Assembly (NCBI RefSeq): GCF_029227915.1 | Contig: NC_079884.1 | Coordinates: forward strand, 23,994,001 to 24,058,000 | From: Hydractinia symbiolongicarpus | Taxonomy: Eukaryota > Cnidaria > Hydrozoa > Anthoathecata > Hydractiniidae | Length of the DNA: 64,000 bases | Reading direction: 5' to 3' | Shown here: positions 20,901 through 32,964 of the stretch, piece by piece | Numbering within the stretch: the stretch's first letter is position 1 | Layout: each line of letters begins with the position of its first letter | Made by a program: the position numbers and the translations under genes | Notes under the pieces: generated by a model | Told to the model about the DNA's origin: nothing | The model's input: only the letters and a program-made list of their open reading frames with translations | Database searches by the model: none

Positions 20901-23900
20901 AGATCGCATATGCAGCATTGTTCCTATAATATATTTTATTGTTACCTCTTTTTGTTCGAAACAATTCCGCAACTCCAAATAGCCTTGAAAATAAAAATAG
21001 AGCTTTACATGATTTATCGAACATAGGCCCGAAAAAATCAACTTTCTAAAAGACGAATATCTCTAATTGGTGGACAGATTTTTTTTACTTTTATAGTGTC
21101 CGCTAATTAGAAAACTATAGTATACACCTGGGTAAACGAGGTAGTACGAAATGCGTCAACCTTGATTTTAAGTTTAATTCATTGATAAGAAATAATGAAA
21201 ACTAAAACAACTGTGTATTGTATCCAACATTGTGTGCTAACTGTTTGTTTACTATTTTACGTTTTTTATCGGAGCATGCAACTCGTACTTTTTTGCAAAT
21301 TCTGGTTTGTCGGGCGCATCCATTATTCGACTTTAGATAACAGCTTAATTTTTGAATCTTAGCTGACTTTTGAGGCGGCATTTCTCCAAGTTGTAGTGGA
21401 GTAGAGCTGAACATTATTACTTTAAGAATGAACATATCGGATAAATATTTAGTTGTTGCTTATAAACATTTCAAGGTGATTACTTTCAAAAATTAAAAAA
21501 AAAACGGGTCAGTGTGACCATGGATTTGAACATGTTCAACGCATGCGCTGGAGAATACTTTAACAACTTGAAAATTAGGTTCATATGTGTAGACGTTGAA
21601 CACTTCGTGTTCACTCTTTCAATGCGAAACATTTTGAAATGTTATTATAAATTAACCAATTAGATAAATCATACAAATCATTTTTTTTAGAATTCACAAA
21701 CCTTTAATTTTTTGTTTAGTGACAATGTCTACGTTCCTAGTCCCTTACAAACTAGACAAATATCACTTGCGCAACCAAGACCGCACGCAAGCAGAAGTTG
21801 TGATGACGTGAGACATGATATGAAGGATTATGTACTGAAAACTAATAGTAAAGATAAAGCACGTGACAAACCTGTAAAAGATGGCCTCGTTTTGCCTCGA
21901 TCACATGTCAATAATAAAAATCAAGAAACCTCTCGTAAAGTTTTACGCCTCACCAAGGTCAGCGTACCGAGGAAAGCCATTCAAAAAATCCCCATTTTTA
22001 ATCATTGCTCAAGTTCGATCAAAAGGACAGATCTTTCTCAAGTAGCAATGCAGCCATTGTCTTCTAGTGAGAACTCGTGTGCGCCCTCTTATACTTCTTC
22101 TGCGCCCTCTGTGATGGAGATACAGACATCACTTGATGATCTGCTTGATGAGCAAGTTAGCAGGTATAGTTATATTTAGTAGAAACAGTGAGAGTACGTA
22201 ATCGGATTGGGTTGTTTATGTTTTAAAGTCTTTTTTATTGCTTACTATAAATAACCGATTTAACGCCCATTAACCGCTTGTACTATATAAGTGCCTCAGA
22301 ATAGAGATAAAAGTATCTTCAAACGGCCTTTTTCATTGAAAGCTCTTTCTTTTTTCTAACTGGTCGTGTTTCTAGACGAGTCTTTCACCAGTAAGCACTC
22401 ATTCAAGATAACAAGCAAAGACACGATATAGTATTACCCACGAGATTTTAGTTGGGATATTTCTTGTAGAAAATATTTATCTAGTTTTAAAAACCGTGCC
22501 TGCCAGTTTAGTCCTCCATGCGTGACATTGGAGATGGAAGTGAAAACTCTTTTTGTAGCAAAGTGAGAATTTTCTCATCGTTTCACAAAGACTGACTAGT
22601 TCATTTCTGTTATGAGTAAAATTTTCTACTATTAAGTCTCTTCAAGTGAGTTTTTATTTCTAGTGATGCGATCGAACTATTCCGAGTTCCTGCACCTTCA
22701 CCATTTATAACGAAAAGTGAACCATCATTACGTCCTGTGACCGAACGACACCACAAGTTGAGTTTAGAAGAAGCTATCAAAAGTATTGCGGACGTCAGCA
22801 GAATTAATGATATTACTTGTACTGAGCAGATGACACAGCTTGACGCAAAGAAACACTTGAGTAATTCGATAGTCGGCCACGGTGAAGCATTAGTCACCTC
22901 AACTTCCCCTATCGTGGTTCCTACAGCATCAGTTAGTAATGCAGATCTGCGCAATGATTCACGTGTGTCGACGCTCAGTAATCATAGCTCAGGCGAGTGG
23001 ACTATCGACAAGGATATCATTCGACGAACGTATGATACATACGACTCATTGACACCCTTTAAAACGCCCCTAAGCAGCCAGCACGTTATTTCGTTAGAGA
23101 AAGCACCCACTGCACAATCCGTAGCGTTGGCTGAATTAAAGTCTTCCACAGTTAACGAGAAATTGCTTTCTCAGGATAGGCACGATTGGATTCAATTTAT
23201 GCCTGTTAAAAATCAAGGTCCTAAGGCGAATGCTTCCTTTGTGAGAAGAAGTTTGTCACCTTCAAGAAGCATGTTTTCAAGGCAGCAAACCACACGACCA
23301 CAGGAAGCTGTACCTGTTGAGCTGAAAGTCTCCCAAGCTCAAATCATAAGAAAAGCACCTTTGAATCGTGAGTATTCTAGATATCAGAAAGACAATACTG
23401 GCTTTCTCACGCCACTGCCAAGTTTTGTCACTGGAATAACCTCTCCACTATCCCCACATGGAGAAAACAAGAAAGAACCTATTACCAAAGAAGATGCAGG
23501 TAATCATTTAGTAAATCAAACTGTTGCTGATGAGGAAAGAGAGATTGATAACGAGGTTGTACTAAAGAGTGACGTAGTGTCGTGTGAAATGTTCACGAAT
23601 ACCTCGAGTAGCCTTCAAGACGTTAGACCTTTAAATACTCCTGGTCTTAATGAGACAGCTATGAATATGTTAGATACAAAGTTTGAAAACACGTCAGATC
23701 TTTTAAAAGAAGTTAACGTAGACGAGCATGGAACGTTAGCTGACCATTTGGAGCAGAATCCGTCCCATCCTATCCTTGAAAATATTAACATTACCACAGT
23801 AAAGACATTGGAGAAAACTGCCGGGCGAAAAAATACCGCAGAGCCACAAACAGAGATACGGCAAGATTTGGTGGAAAGAAATTCTGCAGAATCACTGGAA

Positions 23901-24746
23901 AAAATCCCAAGCGAAAAGGAAAATGCTTTTTCGGAAACGCTGGTTGACACGTCGGAAGAAATAGAGTCTCCGAATCAGTTTAAACATTCAATAACATTAG
24001 AAAAAATGTCAGAACAGATGATGAATGTTGCTTCTACTGAGCAAGCTATTCTGTATACAGAATCACATTCTGTATCTGCAACACCGACCAAGCAGGGGCA
24101 CCGGGATCAAATGGAAACACCGGAATTGTCATTAAACGATTTATTAGCAGCACATTTAGCTTCCTCTGAGCAGCGAAAGTTGCCGGGTAACGAAACGGAA
24201 ACACCGGGATTGTCGTCAAACGATTTATTAGAAGCGCGCCCCACTTCTGCTAAGCGAAAGTCAACGGGTAACGAAACGGAAATACCGGCATTTGCTTCAA
24301 ACGATTCATTAGAATTGCGCCCAGCTTCTGAGCGAAAAACATTGGAGAATCAAGCGGAGAAGTCGGGTTCTACTTTAAACGCTTATACGGAGCAAAAAAC
24401 ATTTGGAAACGAAGCAGAAACACAGCGAGTTGCTTCAAACGTTTTATTAAAAGTAGAGGAAGATCGTACCACAAGTGTATTACCGGAAATCCTGCCTTCA
24501 ATGAAAGTGTCTGCAGAATCCGCGAAATCCGGTCCATATGATCTTAATGATTCTTTAAGTTCGACACCCTTCGATATAGCGGGGCGGTTATCGGATACGG
24601 CCCGCGCTAAAACCCCAATTTTCGATCTTATTGTGCAAGATTTTACCGACGGATTAGATTTGGAGCTAGATGTGGATGAGGATATCTTGCGCGTTATGAA
24701 GAATATGGATGATTTCGTTTCAGAGGATTTTGACGATGACATTTGA
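17926..24746 (+). CDS. Multi-exon gene for an unrecognised ~1,040+ residue protein
   Basis: Consistent GT-AG junctions and phase link these exons: 17999(or upstream)-18134, 18376-18580, 18896-18921, 19006-19084, 19493-19584, 20338-20397, 21720-22163 and 22664-24746 (TGA). From 18001 they give exactly 1,041 codons including the stop. The start is uncertain: ATG 17926 is in frame, but an acceptor-like TTTTTATACAG just before 17999 suggests an upstream exon. The protein is polar, Ser/Thr/Glu-rich and probably disordered. It has an acidic early stretch (SEDDSDEEDN), basic patches (ERRRMRSQPNRHKSPERL), an imperfect repeat near the C-terminus and an acidic end (DLELDVDEDI...EDFDDDI). No family recognised and no function proposed. 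A role as a scaffold or cytoskeletal/nuclear adaptor would only be a guess. Confidence 0.65.
19963..20185 (-). mobile_element. tRNA-derived SINE with poly-C tract at its far end
   Basis: Read on the minus strand from ~20181, the head has a box A-like GATGGTAGTGGTAACGC, an anticodon-arm-like GACTTGTAATC and a box B GGTTCGAGTC, as in a tRNA-Thr-like molecule. The anticodon stem is mismatched, so it is not a functional tRNA. An unrelated body follows to ~19983, where 20 consecutive C (plus strand) begin. Lies in an intron of the 17.9-24.7 kb gene. Confidence 0.6.
20697..20933. repeat. Pair of ~46-bp direct repeats
   Basis: 20697-20742 and 20888-20933 share the core GTTCCTATAATATA preceded by CATATGCA. 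The copies are ~190 bp apart, within an intron of the unrecognised gene. Confidence 0.5.
24114..24465 (+). repeat. Imperfect ~26-28-residue coding repeat
   Basis: Inside the last exon of the unrecognised gene, units share the pattern ETETPGLSSNDLLEARP followed by S..RK..GN; about four units decay toward the 3' side. The underlying DNA repeats at ~80 bp with the core AACGAAACGGAAA.CCGG. Confidence 0.7.
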
Positions 24747-25101
24747 TTGTTTGATTGGATAATATATATGTATATTTTTTATGTAAAATTTGTATACATT
24801 ATGTTTTAAGTTTTTAAATAATGCAACTCCTTAATGTCATCAAAACATTAAGTCACTCTACCGTCACTGTGTTTTTGTACTGTATTTGCGCTATTGCAAT
24901 GCGCTATTGCAGTCAGTTCATGAATTTTAAAGTTAAAAGTTAATTGCTACAACACCACGTACATTTTTTCACATGTCAGCACCGAAAATAGCTTTAAAAA
25001 AAAGGCAGAATACAAGGTTGATAACAACTATCTTAAAAAACATAATTTTTCGGCTACAAAAATTCGATACAAAATATTTAAAAAATGTAATTTTTTCTCT
25101 A

Positions 25102-25230
25102 CCTATATTTTAATACCCGTATACGTCTGTCCGTCTGTCACGAAAAATGGTACTGAAATTAGCGAGACGCACGCTATGTGGTGTAAAAAGAACGGACAAA
25201 CCCGTGGATTTTCCATGCGTCACCAATTAT
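25102..25230 (+). mobile_element. Mini-Helitron copy 4, decayed
   Basis: CCTATATTTTAATACCCGTA matches the family 5' end, and the interior AAAATGGTACTGAAATTAGCG matches too. The 3' hairpin is corrupted and CTAG is lost, so the right boundary is approximate. Confidence 0.6.
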
Positions 25231-26296
25231 TCTGGCAAATTTTGGGCAATTGTTTAGCTGTTTTTACTGATTTGTTCCTTATTTTCTTCCCTTTTTCCCT
25301 TTAAAATATGTTTTTTGTTAGATTCTTAAAGTTTTAAAGCAGAAAAGCTAACAATTTGCAATAAAAACCCTTGGTGTAAATCCGAATTAAAAGGTTAGGG
25401 TTTAGAGGCGAGGTATCAAATCGATTGCCTTGTTTATTCAGTCGTATTTATAAGGGTTTGAATCGATGATTTAAATTTTTAGAAAAACATAATTAAAATT
25501 TGGGTACATACTTGGGTAAAAAACTAGATTTTTCTTTGGTGACATTTTTATTGTAACACAACCAAAGGCGTATTAGCTTGGTGGACGTTACAAATATGTA
25601 AATCAGAGTCTACCAAGTCTTTCTATCGAGAATATATGGCTACCAGACGTGAGATCTCATAACCTTGTTTGTTGTTCCGTAAAGTATGAGCTGACACTAA
25701 ATTAAATTGGCTGGACGTTAGTAACCTAATCTCCAGGACTTATTAGTATTTTGTATTGAGACAGAAACCTTGCTCAGGTTCCGTGCTAATACAAAACCTA
25801 AAAAACTTTGGAAACGAGGTTTGTACGTTAGAAATAAATAAAATAGTAATACACCGTGCAGTGTTGAAAGAAACTCATTTTTGCGAGAAGGAAGCATTAC
25901 TTTTGTAGCGTGCGATAACATCAAAATGTATAAAATTGTATGAAGCGTGGAGGTTAATAAACTACAATTAGCTATTAATAAGATTAGTAAGGCGTTTCTT
26001 TGTTACAAGAAAAAGAGAAGTGATTCAGCAATTGCGATTACGCTTTTACAAATATAGATTTAAGCTGAATACGCAATCAACTTAGTTTCCAGTCTCCAAT
26101 TTTTCCTTGATTTTCCAAGAATCGTTAAGTAGTCAAGGTATTCGCGATGCTTGCTCAACGTAAAAATAAAGTACCAATGATGCACCCCTGAGCCAGTTTA
26201 TGTAATGTGTTTTTAATCGATAAGAGAAGAACTGGTTCGTAATAGAAATAAATTGGAGATTTTGGCCTGTACCATGATACATTCAAAGTTAACCTC

Positions 26297-26360
26297 ACTT
26301 CCGTCTGAATTCTACTTCATTCTGAATTCCGCTTCCGTCTGAATTCCACTTCCGTCTGAA
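26297..26360. repeat. Four ~17-bp tandem units
   Basis: ACTTCCGTCTGAATTC repeated with small changes. Confidence 0.75.
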
Positions 26361-26691
26361 ATTACATTTGCAAGAGAGGGAAATAAAGAGGCGTACACTT
26401 TCTACGTGCTACAGAGCAGAAGAGGACGTACCATTTTCAAATGTGTAAAAGAGGGGGGCTATCCTTTTCACATATAAAAGTGACGTTCAGTTATTGCGTG
26501 CATAAGGGACAGCGGCGGGCGTTTCTGCTGTAATAAAATTATAAGCAATCAGAAAAAGCTAGCAAATTTTGCAAACAGCCAATCTTGTATAAATTTTTAT
26601 TTTATTTTGTTTCTGTTCTGTTCAGGATACAGGAAAATTATAAACAGTAAGAAATATTTAGTTTTCTGACAAAGCGACTTATTAAAGACAA

Positions 26692-26778
26692 CTCGATTCC
26701 AAGGCTCTTTGTCTCTTTTTTACATTGGTGTTAATGTTTCTCGCCGTGTCGATAACGAAAATAAACAGCCCTGGGGTC
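26692..26778. repeat. CAACCTCG-family palindromic element, degenerate
   Basis: Left arm GATTCCAAGGCTCTTTGTCTC and right arm AAACAGCCCTGGGGTCGAA fit the diverged arms of the family best seen at 43461-43513. Confidence 0.4.
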
Positions 26779-27585
26779 GAAATTCAACAAAGACGTATTT
26801 ATTTTCAACCTCGTTCTCATGTGTTGATTGTTAACAAGGTTAATCGAAAGTGTCATGGTGAAATTGCCAAAAATGCAATACAACAAGTTTTAAGCTGTTT
26901 ACATATTAAAAAAATAAAATAAGATAAACTAAAATCTAATTAGACAACTTCGTTGTCTCTACTTAGATAAGCAAAAATCCTTGGGTACGAGGGCGCGTAG
27001 TTACACTCTAATAATTAATACTCCCATCTTCGTACTAAGACTCTCCCCACTATCTTTAATGACGTCATCGCATTTTGAGTCCAAAAAATATAATCTCCGT
27101 AATCTTATTATTTCAACAAAAGATAAAAAGAGTGTCTCACTTTCTATCGATTTCAGAAAAGCTAAGTAAAAGTGGAATCTAAGGTGTATTCAAAAAGTTC
27201 AACAGATTTGTAATTTGGACTTTAAAAGAAGACGAAGAATAATTTTAAAAGGTTATATAATCCCTCCCTGATTGGCAGACAACCAAAAAAGTACAGCTCT
27301 AACTGGTTGACTAATTCTATTTTTATTGTGGCCTAAATTCTTATAAAAACACTGCAGTTATTTCTTAATGCTGAATTAGCATTTCTGTAGTTGACCAATG
27401 ACATCGGCAAAATTGGCTAAAAATCAAATTTATAAGGTTTCTGGTGTTTTTTAAGGTGATGGCTAAGACTATTCTGAAAGGTGAAGAACCTCCATCTCGT
27501 CTGATATGTGGCTAGAAATAAAGAGATAGTACTTCTTTCACAACAAGCACTTGTATCAGGAAGCAAAAAAGTAGCTCTGGGACTA

Positions 27586-27655
27586 TTCTCGACCCCTTCA
27601 AGAGAACCTCGAATTAGTCTCAAAGAGCTCTGGGGAAGAGAATGCTCCGGGACGA
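27586..27655. repeat. CAACCTCG-family element, degenerate
   Basis: The right arm CAAAGAGCTCTGGGGAAGAGA is well preserved; the left arm has drifted (TCTCGACCCCTTC). Confidence 0.4.
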
Positions 27656-30600
27656 GATTTTTGGCCAAAATCATCCATATTTTTGTTTGTTATTCAAAGG
27701 TAAAAGTAAGGACAGGAACAGGCCCTATAAGTATGTCTTTTGGCACAGTAACGGCGCGCATGCTGTCAACAATCCAATTCTCATGACTTGTTTCCAGTTT
27801 TCTTACCAAGGAATTTTATTGACAGCTAATTGATACCACGTGATAGAAACTTATTTCAATAATGTTATTAAAAAGAGCTGCTTCATACATTAAAAAAATA
27901 GAAAATCAGAGAAAATCTAATTGGATTTTTGTTATATATAAGTTAATTAGTGGAGCTTGTTTAACGTTTCAGATTCAAAAGTTTCCCCAACCCAACTAGT
28001 ACTTAGGCTCTTGCTGTCATTTTAACACACTCAAACCATAGTCGTTGAATAAATGAAATATAGATAGTATAAATGAGTGAACTTTTATCTTTACTCGTTG
28101 ACATGCGGAGAAGCAACCTTGTTTCCGAACTGTGTCTTTATTTGCCGCAAATCTTCGGTAAAGTTCACAGGAAATAGTGAATGTGCAGGACACTTTAATT
28201 AGCAATTCATTTCTTGAATTAGCGGGCGTGTGACACGTGTGACCACACATGGAGGCATCGGTTAAGTTTGAATTAACCCCTACGCATTCCAAACCTAGTC
28301 AATACTGCTACGACGTTTGGTCTTTGAAAATTAATTCTATCGTCTACTTTACGAAAGCGCGGACAAGAAAAGTTCATAATGTAAAAAATACTTCTATCTC
28401 TGTATTTTATCTACAGGTTTGCACAGCCAGGTGCGTGATGCCTTACGCCAGACGTTAACAGGCATAGCCACATGGTTTCGCTTAAAGAGATTGTAGATTA
28501 TGGACCCTTTTTCGTAGTGACAAAGACGACTCCAATATAGTTGAAGACTATCTCTAGATGGGCTAAAATGCACTCCAAATTTTAGGACAACAGTTTTGTA
28601 TTGGAAAAGACGAACATCCAATTAGTTGGAAAGTGAACCCTTTCGTGTTCGCTAGACGTATAAGTGTTACATAAAAGTTAGGCAGTTTTGTTAAAATTCA
28701 TGACCAAAACATTTTACACCTCAATAAAATTATAATTAATCGTAATTTTTTTCTTTGCTATTATTTCATCATTTTTAATTTTTATATTTACCAGTTAAAT
28801 TAAAAAGAGAGTAGTTACTATATAAGTGAACTGGGTATTAGAAAGGTCTGTGCAATAAAAAGCAATTAAAATGACTAATTACCTTGAGATTGTTATTCTT
28901 GTTGCTAAACAATGACAATATTAATCAAAGCTAAAGGAAATGCTGTAATACAACGTCAAACAAATGAAATCAACTAAAATATTATACACACAAAGATGGA
29001 TTAAAACTTATGTATTGGTTGCTCTAAAAAAAGAAGTTTGATAAAGTTGTGTATAGAGTATTGTAAGAAAAACGGCTGCGAAATTACGTAAAGTTTTTTG
29101 TGAGTGGGGCGAATTTAATTGAGTCGAAGTTTTTTATCCATACAAGACTTATCAGAAGTTCGTTGAGATAATAAAATTAATTATTTGAGAAGTTTGAAAG
29201 TTTGTAAAAAGTTATGAAGCTTTTCACGTAAGTATAAATCTTTTTTATACTTTATGTTATATCAAAAAGTTTAAAGTTTTTAAACTTTAGCAGTCTGTTA
29301 TTTTTAGTCATTATTAGTCGCATTTTATTGACATATTCGGAATAATTATATCGACTTTTTTAGTTTTTTTAAGGTTGACTCAAAACAGGCTTTGTTCCAA
29401 TTCTTTGTCATCTCAAGTGTTCTGCACCCGTTAAAGAACTGTATAAACAAAAGGGAAAGAGGCGGCAAACAGACCTCTGCGAATGAGACTCGAACAAGGA
29501 AATCGTTACATTTCCGTTGTATAACAATATTTCTCGTAAAAGTGAGAATTAAATGGGCTGTTATTTATCGTTAATTATGTCTCGTAACGATTAAATAATT
29601 ATTTTTGGTAGGATAATTCTTTCCCAGCCATGAAGTTAAATGTCATTTTCTGGTTAAAAACAATTAGAGAATCTACAATCAGTGAGAAAAGGTGTTAGCA
29701 CGTAATGACCGTAAATTTGGAGGTCCGTCCCCAAAAGTAGTAATGTCGGACTTAATCTGTGCTAATTGTTGCTGACGTCAACATGACACCTTTTTGCTAT
29801 ATTTCTGCATTTTTTGGTACCTGAAATAGATCAGTCCACATGCAACCAGCGCAGTCTGAACGCTTCTTGGTATATCTACGTTTATATAGGAGGTGGACCT
29901 TAGCAGCCTCCCGGCTAAATAGTATGGACGAATTGATGCCAACTTGACAACAAAAATGTCCTATTGTTGTTGTGGCAAATTTTTGTTTCACTGATTCTAA
30001 GTTTACTTTCTCTCTGCAACATCAAAATCTTTATATGAAAAAAAGAAAGTTTGGTGTCATTTGCAATAAGAAAAGGTCACAGCTTGTTCTTGCTTGTAAT
30101 AATGGGGGCCTGGGATGGAGTCATGTCGTGCGCTACGTGAAACATTCTTCGGATTGGAATTATAACAATCGATGAAAACAAATTGACTGCGTTTGGAAAG
30201 ATATGTTACAGACAATTGATTATGCCCACTAATTCGTTTTTAATGTTTTTAATTATAAAATATATATATCAGGTTTTGTCTGCTCTGGTTGATAAATATG
30301 AAAGATTTACTTAAAATAATAGGAAACGAATCAACTTGATCGTTAATGTTTAATGAAATTATAGTAAAGGTATTGCTATTTTTTTACATGCATTAATTCT
30401 GTTATATCTATCCATTTGTTTTGATGTTTTTGTAGTCTGTTTATATACATTATAGTATGCGTTTAAGTGAACGTATTTTCTTTTTTGTTTGAATATATTA
30501 TATGAAGGTTTCTATGGTTTGGCGATTGTTCTATCTTTATTTATTAAAAGTTTTTTTTAACTTGATTTGCTTACTTCATAATTTTCTCAGGAGAGTGTAT

Positions 30601-30665
30601 TGGTCTATGGGAAAATTTAGATTCTCAAAATTCAGTCATCACAGCTGTATAGAGAAATAGAGAAA

Positions 30666-30712
30666 TGATTGGTGTCATGATAGGAGTGATAGGAGGAATG
30701 ATAGGAGATAAA
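30666..30712. repeat. GATAGGAGT/GAATGATAGGAG short tandem repeat
   Basis: Three to four imperfect units of about 11 bp. Confidence 0.5.
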
Positions 30713-31143
30713 TAGTTAGGTCGGCGAAAAGAAAATACAACACATTTGTCCTTTAATTTTACCCGTAGAGGAAAGAAACTCCAAGTTTCAACACTCCTAG
30801 AGAATTTATAGGGAAGGGCAAACGCCATGACTGTGAAATTTCGCTCAGTAACTAACCGAAATAGAAGAAATAATTTGACATTATAAAGTCAATGCTAAAA
30901 TTATTATTTTCTTTCCAAAAAAATTGATTATTTGTCGACATATCAAATTAAATTTACCAAGTAAATCAAAATAGATTTTTCTTTATTTAAAATTTGTCTA
31001 AAAAGTGTTGAATAATGATTTTCTTCCATCCAGCTTCGAGAGAATGTACATATAGATCTCGCTTTTGTTTTAGCCGAATTAAATTGAATTAAAATCTAAA
31101 ATCACATCTTCTTTCAGGCCAAAATTGTCTCAACTATTTCGGC

Positions 31144-31214
31144 CAACCTCGTCCCCAGGGATTTTTAGGTTTTTATGTTAGGACGGAACCTGAAAAGTCC
31201 TGGACATGAGGTTG
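31144..31214. repeat. CAACCTCG-family palindromic element (71 bp)
   Basis: CAACCTCGTCCCCAGGGA at one end and GTCCTGGACATGAGGTTG at the other form an imperfect foldback. Repeated many times in the window. Confidence 0.65.
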
Positions 31215-31798
31215 TATTGCAGGCTTATTTCTTTATGGGTCAACCATTAATTTACTCACAATTTCGTGTAATTCGTGATTAAGGTTTGTACTTATCAAGC
31301 CATTTTTGCAGCTAATTTTTGTCGCTTTAATTATTTTTTTTTATTTTTTGAAACATTTACTTTGTTTATAAAACAGCGAAAACATTTTATAATTTTTTTC
31401 ATAGTGGGAATGCCCAAACATTTTTTTTATTTTTTGAGAATGCAAAGGTAAAACGTGTTTGCATTCACCATTCTGATTGACTGAAGGCTAAGGCCGCGAC
31501 AAATACCAGGCACATGGGACAAGTAAAAGATAACCTACAAAGCAATTCTTTAACAAAACGAAGATGTCTCTTTTCTAATAAATATAACATTAAAACGCAA
31601 AATTAGCAAGTGTAAGGCTGAGATATTGCAAAATTTGAATAATAGCAACTTTAGAGTCCCAAAAAAAATTTTTTCAACTGAGACTGATATAAAAGATAGA
31701 TCTGCTTATATAAAAAAACGTGTACCAAATTATTCGCTTTTTCGACTGGTTTGTGCAACTATCCGGATATTAGGCTCAATATACTTTCATTTCCAATA

Positions 31799-32343
31799 CA
31801 GTAGACGTCCGTTAATTCGAACACGCAAGGGACTAAATTATTTGTTCGAATTAACGAATGTTCGGATTATCGGAAGATCAGAAAAAACAAGAATTTTAAT
31901 AAACGTTTAAAGGTTTTATGCTAATATTTTGTTACAACTTTACTACAACTTTTATAAAAACATTTTATTACCGTTGTTTGCTTGCCGATGGGAAAGGCCT
32001 TTAAAGTCCTTGTAAACTTCACTTTATTGGAAATACCAATTTAATTGATAAATTGAAAGAAATTTTGCCACCATTGATGCAATAAAAATGAATAAAAATG
32101 AAATATTTTTTATTTTTCCATAAGATTTTATTTATCGATACACAAAATTTCGAATTAACGAGCATAATGCAGCCTTGGGGTTAAAAAATTGATCGAATTA
32201 GCGAAATGTTTGAATTAGTGAAGTTCGAATTAGGCAGCTCAAAATATAAGACTTTACTAAACCAAACTCAAGGGATTTGGAAATTTGTTCGAAATAACGA
32301 AAAGTTCAAATTAAGCGTCATTCGAATTAACGGACGTGTACTG
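31799..32343. mobile_element. 545-bp pogo/Tigger-like MITE
   Basis: CAGTAGACGTCCGTTAATTC at 31799 is inverted with minor changes as GAATTAACGGACGTGTACTG ending at 32343, with TA on both sides (31797-31798, 32344-32345). CAGT termini, TA target sites and internal TTCGAATTA repeats fit pogo-type elements. No transposase frame remains. Confidence 0.75.
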
Positions 32344-32964
32344 TATAAACAAAAGTATAATAAGATGAGATGTCCAAAAGAATTAATTTTTCTTCAATTT
32401 GATTTGACGACGATAAAACTACTCAAATTTGATGTGGGTTTAATTTGACCATGGCTAAAAATGAATGTTGGGCGTAAACTTAATTTGACGATTTTAGACC
32501 GAAATCGCTTATTTGCGAAATTTGTACCAATGTTAACGATCAAGTAAGCCCCTGGGGGAGTGGCAGAGCTTTTTTAATCGTGGGAACGCCATTCTCACTG
32601 CGGCCTCTCCATAAAATTTCAAACAAAACATGGTAGCTTTTAGTGGCAGGAGGGTATTACTGCGTTGAAAAATGATACATTGTTATTCTTAATTTAAAGT
32701 GTTCTTAAGAAGGTTGTGACGTACAATGGATAAAAATGACTTATTGAATAACAGTAAAAACATAGTAACAAAGATTGTATCATAAAAAAAGAAGTACGTG
32801 GTCAAATTTCTTTGTGTTAGTGACAACATGGCGCCAGTAAGTCTGGTGAAGAACTTTAGGTTACTTAAAGTTCCATTACAGTCAGTTTGTTTATATTTCC
32901 CCTGTCATCGACATCTGTGCTACAAACAGTAGAATTTATTTATACAATATAGTTTAATTCCATT

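Larger units (their letters stand above)
24747..31143. other. Long noncoding region with scattered repeats
   Basis: More than 6 kb, AT-rich, without a supportable gene. It holds a decayed Helitron, a short tandem repeat, partial CAACCTCG-family elements and simple repeats (listed separately). ORFs of 60-90 codons show no domains. Confidence 0.45.
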
